A stretch of 64,000 bases of DNA, taken from the NCBI GenBank assembly GCA_009761415.1, contig QUOL01000027.1, positions 1-64,000 of the forward strand, given 5' to 3'. A model generated the notes under the pieces. That model was not told where the DNA came from. It ran no database searches and was given only the letters and a program-made list of their open reading frames with translations. Position 1 is the first letter of the stretch. Each line of letters begins with the position of its first letter. Positions 43,398 through 56,600 of the stretch are shown here, piece after piece. This stretch comes from Sarcomyxa edulis. Taxonomy: Eukaryota > Basidiomycota > Agaricomycetes > Agaricales > Mycenaceae. Both the position numbers and the translations under genes were made by a program.

Positions 43398-45684
43398 ATG
43401 GACGATATTCAAGCTCTGTTGGACTACAACCCTCCGAGTCTCGAGATATTCCCCGATCTAGACACCCAAGTGTCACCTGTACCACTCACATTCTATGATA
43501 AGCAGATCGACAAGCACCTACTTCTAAAACAGGTAGTCTCTTTGCCCTGCATTCCACAGGATCTTTCCGCGATGGTCGATCAGAAGCTACTTGCTATCAC
43601 AAGTAGTTGCGTCGCATTTCCACCCAAGGATTCGGAGACCACGAAGTTCCCGAAACGAGCGAGGATAGTAAATGCCGGAATCAGCGATGCCTTCGACTCA
43701 CTAGAAAGGAATGGGGCTAGAGATCTTGTATCTCTCTACGCGACTACTACAGCCGCATTTTGTAAGTCGCTTGCATCAGTCCTTGGTGTCTTTCCCAGTG
43801 TTTCGTCTTGCTGGTTCTCTCTACTGCGCTGGGGCGGAAAACATTTTGCAGAGACCACTATACAGAGATATGTCACGGAGTTCTATGCAATTCGATTGGA
43901 CGAAAAGTGTGCGGAAGATTCCAAACTCCCCGAAGGTCTCGGTCAAAATTTGAAGACGCAGTTGCGAGAAACCTATGAGAGGTATCCGGAGCTGGCGACT
44001 TGGCAGATTATCGACTTGTCTGTCGCAAACGAGGAGGTCATCAAGGCGATGGACAAGGCAGTGTCCACTCCAACGTTCTCATCTGAGACCTGCCTCACCA
44101 CTGGTCATCCCTCTCTCCCTGATATCCCGGTACCTCCTGACGCACTCAAAGCTCCGTGGACGATACCCCAATTACACACGAACTTCATCAAACAAGAGGA
44201 TGCGCCTTGGAAAAACACTCGAGCCCGCTCTCGTGCGCACGCTGCGGCACCCAATTCTACGACGACGCCCGCAAAGGCCCCTACTAAGGTGACACCTAAA
44301 AAGCCAGTCAAGTCCAGAAAGGTCGTCAAACGAGCGGTCACTGTTGCGCATCAACTTCTCCAGCACGTCAGCCGCTTTTACATCGTGATGGGTGCCAATT
44401 TGCTGATTAGGTTCTAGGCATGGGCGCGATGCGTGTTAAGAGACACAACGCTTGTTGTATTCCATTGCGGGACTCTGGAACGTATAGGTATCCGTCATCG
44501 TCAATCCCAGACACTTTACCTCTCCGATGTCATCGACGTACACGCATGCAAGGACCCGGCTTATGGTAAGTTGCATGTAGGATTGTACCTGGCGGCTTTG
44601 GAGGATGCACTTGATCGTGTCAAACAGCAGCTGTCGACAGAGGCGCAGCAAGATTTTCCGGTCGGTCCCTCAGTCAATGGGAAACGACGGTTGGTTGCCG
44701 ACGAAGACGAAGACGAGGGCCCGCGTCAGAAACGTAGCAAAGTCGGCCCTGATTCTCAAATGGACGAAGGAAAAGTACAAGAATGTCAACAATCGAGAGG
44801 AAAAAGGAAGGGGAAAGGGACGACAAAGGCGGTCCGCAGAAGCAAAAGAAACACCAAGGGCACAGCCAACACTATCGTCAATCATGATACACTGGCACGT
44901 ATCGTTGTATGGTCTCAACAGCTCATTATCCTCATTCACTCCGTTCACAGAGCTTTGATGACGAAGTCACGTCCCGAACACTGGCGCTCCTTTACATTCG
45001 CTATGGCCCCTACAACTCGCCGTCCCCTGGTTCCTTCCTACGAATCAATCCAGAAACGCATCTCCCAATGAAATTGAAATCGAACTACTCCCTCAACGAA
45101 TGCGTGTCCCTCATCCTCACATCCCGTATTGGCTCTGGCTCAACTGGCACAGTCCACGGCGCCACACTAGAGGTTCGACCCAGCGAAGGGGCACCAATTA
45201 TCCGGGACGTCGTCGTCAAATTGTCGTTCGCCCCAGAACAGCACGAACGGATGCGATCCGAGTATCGTATATATCGACATCTCGCAGGTACCCCTGGAAT
45301 ACTTCATGTGTTTGGTTTATTCGAGGATATCGAGGGAGGGGCTTTAGCTTTAGTCATGGAGCACGGAGGAACTTCTCTGGAGGATCGCGGAGAATCGGAT
45401 AGAGTGACAGTGTCCCCTGCAGAACGGTAAGTACATACTCGGGCGAGGTTCTACGGTCTATTGATCGATTATGCAGGGAAGCCTTTGTCTCCGTTTTAGA
45501 TGGGATCCACGACGCCGGTGTGATCCACCACGACATTCGAGCACCCAATCTGATGGTCAACGATGACGGAATGGTCTTTGTCGTTGATTTTGACTTGGCA
45601 GAGCTAGACAATGACGAGTATGTTGTCGCTCGAGAAAGCAACCGTCTGAGGGATCTACTAGACGGGCATTATGTACCTGACTGA
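43398..45684 (+). CDS. A3: family A kinase-fold protein of pair 3
   Basis: Exons 43398-44366, 44418-44876, 44951-45426 and 45477-45684 give about 703 aa. Header MDDIQALLDYNPPSLEI, a basic segment KVTPKKPVKSRKVVKRA, the central domain [18 protein letters not shown], an acidic then basic linker (DEDEDEG; KRKGKGTTKAVRRSKRN) and a kinase fold with GSGSTG, VVVKLS, HHDIRAPN and VVDFD. Catalytic positions are intact. Compared with A2, exons 2-4 are nearly the same, but residues about 68-115 are largely unrelated. The second intron border is provisional, as in A2. Divergent partner is B3. Confidence 0.86.
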
Positions 45685-46011
45685 CGCCGTCATAAATTAT
45701 TCATATCTATACCATTAGTATATTTGCAACTTCGTAATATGATTCTGATCCCGGAAAGGAGTTTGGCACTTCTTTGCTCAAAGTCAGGATAATCTGCGAT
45801 TAGTTCGGTGAATTTGGGTACCCCATCATTGTAAACGTACGACGCACACATCCGGTCAAGTGGTCCAGTCGTCGACGTGACTTTGAATGGAGAGACGCAA
45901 AATACCAACGATCTGGATGATCGTGGCAATATGGTAAAGGGTGAGACAGTATAGATTTGAGTTGTAGTGATAACAGTCGACTTCTCATTTCAGAACAGCT
46001 CATGTAGCGCT
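45685..46011. other. Intergenic region between A3 and ARG7 stops
   Basis: Convergent 3' flanks. No exon, repeat or regulatory element is recognised. Confidence 0.5.
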
Positions 46012-47649
46012 TCAACTACGATAATCGCCATTGATCCTCACGTATTCCTAAGCATATCAAGAGGTTGTCAGCAAAGACTCTTGGGAGCGGTACGACGATG
46101 ATGAGGCTCACATAGCTGAAATCACACGTCCAATACTTCGCTTCTGCATTGCCTTCACCGCCAAGATCAACCGAGACCTCAAAGTCCTCCTTCTCCAAGA
46201 TTTCTTTTGCGCGGACCTCGTCGACATTCTGAGGCTCCCCGTTGACGAGTACGGCGAGGGGTGATGAGTTATCGGATGGTACAAACGAGACTGACACTTT
46301 AGTAGGGTCGATTGGCGATGAAAGCGTTGATAGCGATCCTGTCGCTGCTAGAATACGTCCCCAGCTATCATGTTTTTTGTCAATGTGGCAAAGCGAAAGA
46401 GACGAATATGTACATACTTGGCATCTTCTCCGTAGAGAGCTGTCTTGACCAACGCCGAGGTCGATATTTTGGAGGCTACCGCGTGTGCGTCTTGATACGT
46501 GGATGCACCCTGCGAGCAATGGATTAGGATAACAAAGAAGAATATGTACGGAATACGCACCTTAACAGAAACGGTGACAAATTTCGTCGCACCCTCGCCA
46601 TCTCTAACCACCAATTTTGCGAGCTCCACCGCAAATTCTGTCAAGACGGTCTTGAACGATTCGTACGCTGCCCGATCTGTGGCCTCGTCTATCGCAACGG
46701 GTGCTTCGACCGTACCAGCAGCAGCTCCATTGGCCAAGACCAGAATGGTGTCATTCGTCGACATGTCACCGTCCACACTGATACTGTTGAAACTTCTCTC
46801 GACGGCATAAGTGAGCGCTGTCTGCAGGGATCGCGGTGACACGGGTGCATCCGTCAAAATGCAGGCTAGAAGTGTTGCGTGGAGTTCACCAGGAGTACGA
46901 CTGAAATCCGTTCCCGCAGGCCCCATATCCGGATGAATCATTCCTGCACCTTTATCCATTCCTGCCATGCGATATGTAGTGCCGTTGATGGTGAATGTCC
47001 GACCTCGTAGTTTTGGGAAGGTATCGGTGGTCATGAAGGCTTTCGCAGCGCGTTCCCAAGCAGAAAAATCAGATCCTAGGGTACTCGTGGAAGCAGCACC
47101 TGCTAGACCTTTGGAATGCGACTGAGAACGGATACCTGAGATTATATTCGAGATGGGGAGATTTTGGCCTATGACCCCCGTGGACATTACCAGCGTTTCC
47201 CTATGCTCTTCGGGCACCGATATAGATGTTCTCCATGGTGCTGCTGGAATAAGACTGTCTGTTTCTTGCACCATCGCCAACGCATCTTCGAGTCCTTGTT
47301 TCCCCGTAACAGCATTTGCACACCCGCTGTTAACGACAACAGCCCTAGCTCGTCCTCCGTTCTCCCTCAGGATTTTTTCTGAGACCACAACTGGAGCAGC
47401 CTTGAACACATTCCGAGTAAAACAACCCGCTGCAGATGTCGGATATTGGGATGTCGAGATGATGAGGGCGAGATCTGGTACTCCTGCTTTCTTTTTGACG
47501 CCAGAATGTAATCCAGTTAACAGATACCCTGCTGGAAAGACAGAAGAAGGTAAGACGCCATGTAGATGACTTTTTGAGGGCTGTGGTTTGACGGAGATAG
47601 TCGTTGAGGCTTGAGTCGAAAGTCGCCTCAAAACACGCGGAACTGACAT
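46012..47649 (-). CDS. ARG7: Mitochondrial ornithine acetyltransferase (ArgJ family)
   Basis: The ATG at 47649 (MSVPRVLRRLS) opens a basic mitochondrial leader. The body shows the ArgJ family order: VPDLALIIS, CFTRNVFKAAPV, AVVVNSGCANAVTG, MSTGVIGQNLP, DKGAGMIHPDMGP, the self-cleavage site HATLLACILTDA (Thr nucleophile), SISVDGDMSTND and GEGATKFVTV. The C-terminal exons hold TALYGEDA, WGRILAATG and the short ending EYVRINGDYRS at 46012. The enzyme transfers acetyl from N-acetylornithine to glutamate in the arginine pathway and is cut into two chains. Three introns near the 3' end were inferred from splice signals. Confidence 0.94.
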
Positions 47650-48076
47650 GGTGGAGCGCAAAAGACTAGATATCTCAACAGCTTCAAGCTATGCTATATG
47701 ACTCACGCAAGTTCAAGGCTAAAATGACTCGCACAGGACATGATTACAAAGATAGAAAAGGTAGATACGAATTGGACATTTGTTTCCTCCGAGTGTAAAC
47801 GACATCGCTCATAGAGTGAGCGAAGTGAAAAAGCTAACACAACAAGTTGGAAAGACGACTCGAAGGAAGATATTTCTACCATCGCTCCGTTACTCTCAAG
47901 TCGGAAAGAGACGACAGGAGAGTGCAGCACTGTTGCTGCATCGATGGTAAAGAAATCGAAAAAAGAGAAAAAAAACCCTTTTTATACATCACGGGTGTAA
48001 CATATGGTCACATATCACGTGAGCAGAGTCGCGAAGCAGCTTGCGTCCGCCGTTGGTCCGCCGAGTAAGTAAAACG
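47650..48076. other. Intergenic region between ARG7 start and A4 stop
   Basis: 5' flank of ARG7 and 3' flank of A4. A TTTTTATACATC stretch lies at about 47980, on the plus strand only. No gene is recognised. Confidence 0.45.
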
Positions 48077-50281
48077 CTATCCGTCTGATGTATATTCTCC
48101 ATCCAGCAAGATATCCAGTTTATCACGCTCCTGATCGAGGAGTTGCTTATTGTTGGTCAAGAAAGCCTTGTCAAAGTCAACGATAAAAGCATTTCCATCC
48201 TTGTTGACCAGCAGATTCGGCGGTCGAATGTCGTTGTGAACGAGGCCAGCCTTGTGGATGCCATCCAAACACGCGACAAACGCTTCCCTGCAGGTTATGT
48301 CAGCATATTAAAGTCTTGCATACTCATAAAGCCACGAATACACACCGTTCCGAATCAGATACCGTTACAGAATTTGTGCGTACCTCTTCTCGATGCCACA
48401 GTGAAATTCCTCCGTGTTCAAGAACCAGCGCCAGAGCTCCTCCTTCAACATCTTCAAACAAGCCAAACGCTCGCAGTATTCCAGGTGTATTAGAGGTGGA
48501 GAGACATAGGTATATGGAGTATTCGTGCAGTAGACGTTGTCGTTGTTCCGGAGTGAACGAAAGTTTGACGACCACATCCCGGATGATTGGTGGCCCTGCC
48601 TCGCGTTGGATTTCTAGAGTAGCATCATGCACAATCCCCGTTGCTCCTGCACCAATATAGGAAGTGAGGACGAGGGTGATATATTCACTTGAAGAGTACC
48701 CGGGTGACTTGAGATTCCCCTTATGTGTCTTCGGATCAGTTTGTAGAGACGATGCTGGGGATACGTCGAGTCGTAAAAAGGACGCTGGGGACGGTGAGTT
48801 GTACGTGCTATAGCAGATATAAAGTAGCATCAATGGCCGACTCGCAACATGCTTGCAAACAACCTGGGAACGGATCACGAGGGTAGGTGTGAACGGATTC
48901 CCCGGACAATGATGGATACAGCACACGTGCCTGGACATCACCCCCGTCTTCGTCGTCTTCTTCTTCTTCTTTCACTACCTTCGGTACTTGAGTTTTCTTG
49001 CCTCGGCCGCGTCGACGAGCGTAGCCAGTCTTTACACGTTTCCGCCTTGGACCCTGTTCTTTGATATCTGTCGTTACTTTCGCGCGTTGCGTCTCCGCCT
49101 CGAGTTGTTGCTTTACACGATCCAGTGCATCTTCGAGAGCCGTCATGTACAATCCTACGTGCAGTTTGCCGTAAGCTGGGTCTTTGCACGCGTGTACGTC
49201 TATGACATCCGTCAGGTAAAGCGCTTGGTTTTTGCGATCCCGGACTCCTATACGTTCCAGAGTACCACAGTGGAATACGACAAGTGTCGTGTCCTTTACA
49301 GTGCATTGCGCCCAGGCCTGCACTTGGATCAGGACAAGGGGTTTACTAGGTAGCAATATCGAAGGCACGTACATGTTGGATGAGTTCTTTCGCAACGAGA
49401 ACAGATGATTTTTTTGTCTTCGTACTGGTCCCCAGTTTACAGGGCTTGACCATGGAGGTTTTCGTATTGTCAGATGCTGAAGAGTGTCGAGATCGCGTGT
49501 GTGTCCAGGGAACATCTATTTTCTTCGATGGAATGGTCCATGGGACCTTTAGTGCATCCGGGGGTACTGCGATATCTGGACGAGAGGGATGGCCGGTGGT
49601 AAGACATGCCTTGAATGCGAAAGAGAAAGCGGGCGCAACCTTGTCCATCGCCTGTATAACCTTTTCGTTCGCTACTGACAATTCGATGATTTGCCATGTC
49701 GCTAACTCGGGATATCGCTTGAACGTCTCTCGTAACAGTCTCTTCATGTCTTGACTGAGACAATCGGGTAGTGTTGAATCGTCAGAGCATATTTCCGTCA
49801 ATCGTAGGGCATTGTCTTCCATTATATATGGTTGTGCAGTGGTATCTGGTCCGCACTCCTGGGACCATCGCAACAAGGAAAACCAAGAAGAAGACGCGCT
49901 GGGGTAGATAGCAAGCAGGGAGGCCAATGAATTGCACGACATAGCAGTAGTTCGGTCATAAAATAGCATTAGAGAATACTGATCGTCACGTCCTTGTGCC
50001 CCAATGGCAAATGCATCTCTGCGACCTTGATTTATGAGCGCATTTGAACCCGGTGGGAGCACGATTCCACTGTTTTCAAAGGCGAGGAGCTTCTCATCGA
50101 CAGCTCTCGATAGAGCCTGCCGGATAGATGGAACAGTAATTACTCGTCTGAGTAGTAGATGCTTGTCGATGTGTTTATCATAGAATGTCAACGACGTTGG
50201 AGCAACGGGAGTAGCACGATTTGGGTGCATTATGAGATGGGGTGGATTGTGACTGAGAATGGCTGTAATTTCGGCGTTCAT
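48077..50281 (-). CDS. A4: divergent family A kinase-fold protein of pair 4
   Basis: Exons 50281-49373, 49317-48925, 48863-48346 and 48287-48077 give 676 aa with all introns clean. The header ([30 protein letters not shown]) and central domain ([38 protein letters not shown]) are clearly family A but the most diverged. The basic linker differs ([18 protein letters not shown], then an acidic [10 protein letters not shown] run). The kinase fold has [29 protein letters not shown] and IVDFDKA, so catalytic residues remain. The C-terminus ends EYTSDG instead of HYVPY. Divergent partner is B4, which is also the outlier of its family. Confidence 0.86.
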
Positions 50282-50793
50282 TCCAACGTTTGTGAGGCCA
50301 GTCCAAGTCCGACGTGGTATCAGCTAAGTACCAGGCAAGTGAAGCTAGTGAAGGTTGAGTGAAAGTATAAGACAAAGACAAGAATGTGACAACGCGTTTT
50401 GATGCACGTCACTGTGTCACGCACCGTCCTTCTCCGTCCTTTCATCTTGAGCTTGAACGACGAGTGGCCTTTTGAGTTCTCTCAACATTCTCCGAGTTCC
50501 CATCGATTTCAAGTGTTTTCTGACTCTAGAATCAAGTCTTCCCTCGGTTTTTGCAAGATCACTATTCTGCCATGATCCAATACATGACGATTGTCAATGC
50601 CACTTGGACCTTTTTGCTGAGCGCTAAGTACCCTGGATGTGCCACTGTGGCTGGGCCACAGCGCAATTCCCATTGTTCTCTTTGCTTTGTATGTTTTCCA
50701 AACTCCGATATGACATAAAAATCGATACGTCCTGCAAGTCTGACCATCTCAACTACTTACTCCTTGCCACATCTGCATATAACATATCTCTGG
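50282..50793. promoter_or_regulatory. Shared divergent promoter of pair 4
   Basis: 512 bp between start codons. On the A side (50385-50422) it keeps only clustered GTGAC/GTCAC boxes (GTGACAACGCG, GTCACTGTGTCAC). The GATCGCG and TCGGACGG inverted repeats of pairs 1-3 are not recognisable. A palindromic GCCACTGTGGC lies at about 50641. No canonical TATA box is seen near B4. Confidence 0.5.
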
Positions 50794-52895
50794 ATGTCGA
50801 CGACCTTCGAAACCCTACAGGATCTACTCCAATCCAGCCCTCCAGGCCTGACTTGCGCAAAAGATGGCTCAAAATCGACATCCACTAATCCCCCGACCTT
50901 TTTTGATCTGCACTTGCACGACAAACTTGTTATCAAAAACGTGGTTTCTCTTCCCACTCTTGTGGAAGATCTATCTAACCTTGTGGACGAGCCTCTCAAG
51001 AACATTACAGAGGAAAAATCCCACTCTGCTGTCACTGCATATCTGGTCGAGCGACTGCAAGACCTTCGAGATTCATACTCATCATCTCGTACGTCCATGA
51101 AGGACGAGGCGAGTGTGGTACGAATGTATGAAGAATCCACTGGCAAATTATGTCCGTCAATAGCCTTCTTCCTCGCATTTTGCACTGCTCCCGCGACCGC
51201 ATCCAACATCCTCTTGTGGACCTCCGAAACCAGCCAAAGGATCAACGCCATCGCCGATGGACACTTTCAAATAAACGTCGCTGAGCTAAACAAATATCGG
51301 GACATCTTTCCTCCCGACGTCGTCAAAGAACTTGACATGGTGCAGCGGTGCTTCCCGAACATGGCCACTTGGGAGTTCAAGAGTCTGACTGTTGCCCCGA
51401 AGAAGGTCTTTGAAGCCATTGTTCGGATGGCCAAAGCCGGAACCACTTACTGTTGGATATGTTGCACGTCTCAATTGCATTGTAATTGCAGGTCACACTA
51501 TTCTCTTGGAGGTTCGCGTAGGACCGTGACGGGGGCCAGAGTTGGGTTCGACGCTCAATCTTATGATGTCAGACTTCCCGGCCTCTCTGAAGTCAGCATC
51601 CTTCCTGATTCTCCGGTGAATACTCTCCCTCGTCGTGGCACCAAACGCAAACGGGACGCCGAAGACCTGAAGCCACTTCATATAATGCAACAGGTGAATT
51701 CCCTCCGTTTGTTCATTGAGTCGCTGATTTATCTCATTTACGCAGGGTTGTTCTCAAGCCGTCAAGAACGATGTGACGTACTTTGTCTACAACGCCGGAA
51801 ACTACGAAATAATCTGCATTCGTCATCGTGCCACACAGACTGTCTACGTATCTGATATTATCAAGACCAGTGACCCAGGCTACGCAAAACTCCAGATCGG
51901 CTTGGAAATGGCGATTTTGCGCGACGCTATCGAACGTGCCAGATTGTGGACTCAGGCTGAAATGGATGGGACTCTTCCGACTCAGCCCTCGTATCATCTA
52001 GATTCAGAAACTGAAACTCAGCAGACCGACTCGGAGGATAATCAGCCCGCCACACAAGACTCAGAGGTACAGTGTTTGCCTTCGAAGGTGGATTACACAG
52101 ATGACTCACCATCAATATTATAGAAACTCTACAAAGAAGTCTACGCCAGTAGGTACCTGATGATCTGCTCAGCATCCAAGGTCGAAAGCCCCCAGATCGT
52201 ATTCCCAAAGACTCTGTCCACTCGTGAAGGATCATTGGGCTTTCGATCCGACATCCTAGATCCCAGCGTTTCGCCTGCACGCGTCACGGTGATCTTGGAC
52301 GAAAAAATCGACATGTTCAACTACAAAGCAACTCTAGAGGTAGGTGACACTGCGTTCCTTCGGCATGCCCTCCTCGCCAGATTGGCATTTGGTCGGCATC
52401 GAAAGCAGATGATGAACGAGGTCGGGATTTACACGCATCTGCATTCGAGAGGAGTCGTCGATTGTATTCCTGATGTCTTGGGTGTCTTCCATGCCGAACC
52501 GGAAGGTCTGGTACTCTTGACCAGGAACGTTGGGGAAACTCTCGCGGAGAGAAAGCGTCTGCACCTACCCAGGTATGTTTTCGCTGCCATTCACTCGGAA
52601 CATTTTGGTTGACACTAGATATAGCCTTACGGAAGATCAACGGTCGGGATTCCACCATGCATTGGATCAAATATATGAATCTGGAGTCGTGTTCGAGGAT
52701 CTCGACAGTATTTCGGAAGCCAACCTACTTGCTGACGAACATGGCCGTATCTGGATCACCGACTTTTCGGAGGCCACGATAATTGCTGCATCTCAGACGG
52801 GTACCGCTGACGTTGACGAGCAGTATTTAAGCCGACTGGTCAAGAATAAGCTGATGGGACGTGCTCGGTTGAACGAGCTCCTGCGAGAATGTTGA
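50794..52895 (+). CDS. B4: divergent family B protein of pair 4
   Basis: Exons 50794-51693, 51746-52066, 52124-52572 and 52619-52895 give 648 aa. The ATG at 50794 (MSTTFETLQDLLQSSPPGLTC) aligns with B1; the longer frame starts with TTG. The Cys/His cluster is CWICCTSQLHCNC followed by H, and an NLS-like GTKRKRDAED follows. The central domain reads EIICIRHRATQTVYVSDII. Its kinase-like region is less decayed than in B1-B3: the metal motif is ITDFSEA, with the Asp present, and ANLL resembles the Asn position, but the catalytic loop is VFEDLDSISEANLL, without a normal HxD. Intron 2 has a GT donor (GAG/GTACAG), unlike the GC donors of B1-B3. Confidence 0.86.
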
Positions 52896-53684
52896 TTCTG
52901 ACTCTGTGGATCCCCAGTGATCGTGTAGACCTGGGATGCCTTCGAACCGGATGCCACAGGAATGCCACTGTCGCTACGACAATGGTCTACAACTGATCAT
53001 CCGACATCCTGACGATTCTGTCTCCGTTGTACATGTTCCACGTCGCTGCATTTTTCGTTCTCCTGGATTACCTTTGGCTCGTAGTCATCTCTAATGTATC
53101 ATGGTACCTGTATAATTGCTTTGCATTGTATAAATGAATTTTTGATCTAATTTACTGGTGTGAACGTGCGAAGATTCGATTCGACCCTGCAGCCGTACGC
53201 CGCGGTGCGCGAGGAACATCTCATTTCTTGCTCTTCGTCGACGAACAGCGCCCTCTTTTTCTTTCTTTTAGGTCTATATAATTCTTGAGTATCTTCCTGA
53301 CCACCTTGCGTTGACTGCCAGCTTTTTCGTCGGGCCTTAATACACCACAGATTTCAAATTAGCGGTGAAATTGATATTTCTCGTCACCGGTTGGCCCTGC
53401 ATCCATATCACTGCACAACCATCGACCCATCTCCACTTTTTCACTCTTCGTCCTCAAGCTTTGTGCTAGAAAGTGGTTGGAGGATAGACAAATCTTTGTC
53501 GTTCATATATTATGTGAGTCGCAGTCTCCAGTGATCACAGGAAAGCGCCCTTCTAAACATGTATTCGTAGGCCCTGTAGAAGAATATCTAACATATACAT
53601 CTTCAGTTGACGTTCCCTAACTTTTAGGTGAGTGTATTGTCTGTTTTTAGATCTTTAGTAGACTGAGATACAGTGTCTATAGCA
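52896..53684. other. Long 5' region of the Ser/Pro-rich gene
   Basis: 3' flank of B4, then about 500 bp of likely promoter and leader for the next gene. The segment includes a CT-rich run (CTTTTTCTTTCTTTTA, about 53254-53270) followed by TCTATATAATTC at 53272, a plausible promoter. GTGAGT-like donors near 53514 and 53631 suggest introns in the 5' UTR. Confidence 0.45.
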
Positions 53685-56600
53685 ATGTCGTCGGTAAATC
53701 CGAACGTTGATTTTCGAATATCACCCGCTGCTCCACAACCTCAGAGGCCTAACGCGACAGTCCCAGGCCCACGTAGTCGACCCACTACATCTCCAGCACC
53801 TTCTTCATCTTCACGGCCAAGACCAGTTAACACCTCGTCTTCCACATCAAGACCGAGTGCTTCCTCGGCACTCCCAGGCGCTCCTGGTACGTACCATGTG
53901 CTGTTTCTTTTTTCCCTCTATTTACTCTGTGACATAGGCATTCGCTCTGAACCACAAAATTCCACGACCGGTACCAGGTCACGGTCAGGATCTATGTCGA
54001 AACCTCGGGCGCCGAGCGCAGCTTCAAATACTCATCCATCGTCAAGCTCGCGTAGTGCAGCTGGTACGATTTTTTTTTCGTGTTTTTCCACTTTTTTTAT
54101 AATTCAATATAACCTCCAGCGTCTACTTCGCGGTCCAACGTCGCAACGTCATCGAACAGACTACGAGCCCCTTCGAACACGTCGGCCCCAGACTCGAAAA
54201 CTTCATCTCATTCACTTTCCAATAGCCCTACTCCTTCACATACTCTGACGAGGATGAGAACAAATTCTTCTCCAGGTCCTAATCAATCTCCCTCAAAAGC
54301 GAGGCCAGTGACACCGACATCTGTGCCCGTTCCCCCGACTGTCCATAAACCCTCTACACAACCCAATTCTTCACGATCCATCTCCTCTCCGAAGCCTTCG
54401 ACCGTTCGCCGGAAACCTATACCCCTCCAAACCCCTCCATCTCCTTCAGCAGTGTCCACCTCTTCGCAGACCAAAGTGGCAGCTAGTTCCGAATCCGGTA
54501 TGATACCTCTCCCTCCTCCCCCTCGACCACGCCCACAGGCAAACTCTGGCCCCGTATCTCCTACACGACCGAACGCCCGAATTTCAGCGCCACCACTCAC
54601 ACCTTCTCGATCGCGATCATCCCCGAATCTCAAAGGGTCGTCAAGAACAAGCCCACTTCCTCCAAGCCCAATCGACGAGAGAAGACCAACTCACCGATCT
54701 AGCTCCACGTCCGTTTATCCTTCCAAAGTCAAGCCCTCTGGTCCTAGTCCTGGTCCTTCGACTTCAAGCACGTCATTACCTTCTTCGTCATCACTTCGTC
54801 GTCCAGACACTTCTCCAACTGACCCTCGTTCCCATACACTCTCTCGATCTCCATCAAATTCTGCGCTTGATTCTCGCTCCCACTCTCATGATTCACGTTC
54901 TTCTCGTCATCCCGCAGTAGGAAGCTCGGCAACGACGACGCCAAGCCCACTCTCCCAATCCGCTCCTCAGTCTCTATACAAACCACCATCTCAAGCACTT
55001 CCACCGTCACAAACTCCACCTACACATAAACAATACGGATCCGGTTCAGATACGAGTATCAAGCTAGATATGAGACGTTTGCTTTCGAAACCAGCTTTGG
55101 TCCCTGGACTCAATGCCAGTCCAGAATCTGGAGACGAATGGGAGAGGGAGAGAAGTAGGAAATTCAAAGATGGAGGAGTCAACGATGCGCAAATTGGTCG
55201 TCGACTGGAAGCCGCGCCCGTACCTTCCAAATCGGGTTCAGTTTCAGGTGGATCGAGAGAGGGTTCGCTTGGGAGAGGAAGTAGTTCTGGTCATGGCCAT
55301 GATGGTGAGAAAGAAAAGAGAGTGCGAAACGTACTCAAACGTCGACCTAGTGCAATGGCTACTTCAGGTTCGAAATCGCCTCCCTCTACTCCCACTGCTT
55401 CGGCATTCTCCATCTCGGGATTCGGATCGCGTTCGAATTCTCAGAAAGACCACAAGACCGCTAGTCCAGCTAACACTGTTATCAATACCCCAATATATTA
55501 CGCTAATCGACGAATACCATCCGATGCCCCAGACCTCCGTATCAATCCTGACGCTAAAGCCTTACCCTCGAGATCAATGGCCTCTCCTGCGAGTGGTGGG
55601 AGTGGTAGTGGAAGCTCACAATCGGCGAGCCCAGCTCCTCTGACGCCTGCTGGTGCTGTCGCACAAGCCTATAAACAGCAGGAACTGAAGAACGGCATTG
55701 GACGTAGCTACAGTGCCAGTGCTGTGCCGAGTGGTTTACGACCTGGGTCTGCTGCTTCAAGAGAGCCGTCCACTTCGCAAGGGGAATGGAGTCACAGACG
55801 GGGACATGACGGTCACGGGACTGATGAATCAGATGATGTTAGACCGTATTATACGGTGCTGGGGAGCACAACCGGTCGTGTGGTGGCTGTTGGTGGTCCT
55901 GAGGACGATGCGTGGAACTTGAATCTGGATGCTTATTTCCCGGATGATCCCAAGGCGAGCACGACGAGCACGACTGTCTCTGGTGGAAGGAAGTCGAGTA
56001 CTTTGTCGCGAAAGGTCTCTGGAAAGTTCAAGAAGATCAGTGCGAGGCGGGACGAGTCGCCGCCGGCTGCGAATGTCGACCGTCGTGGAAGACCGAGTTT
56101 GCAGGAGAGAAGGTCGGATGGAGGGTCCAAGGTCAAAGCGACTGCTCTAGGTCGTAGGAGGTCCCTAAGGTTGTCGATTGACAAGTTTATGGAGCTCCCG
56201 ATCGAGGAGATGCCGTTATCGTCTGCAACGACCATACCTGGAACAGCGTCAGGTCCTTCTACAATTCATAGAGGGAACCTGTCTGAACTTGGACATGACG
56301 AGGTAGGATCTGTAGGATCTGGTGGATCTACGAATGAACATAGGTCAAGGAAGTCAGACCCTAGTGGGGTGTCAGGTGGCAAGCTCTGGAAGTTGATGAA
56401 GCGAATTAGTACGGGAGGGTTAAGAGACAAGTACATCGAACCTTCAGAACCCCCTCCACCTGTACCAGCGCTTCCGAAGGACTATCTATCGATGATTGGA
56501 CCTCGATCGACGGATGGACATACCGACCAAAATGGTGTATTCTCACGATTTATACCCTCTCGATCATCCATGTCAGCTGCAAATCCGTCTCCAAGGACTG

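Noticed and set aside
10322..52895. Divergent pairs as mating-type HD1/HD2 genes
   Set aside because: The layout is alike, but no homeodomain (WFxNRR) occurs in any copy and the C-termini are kinase folds.
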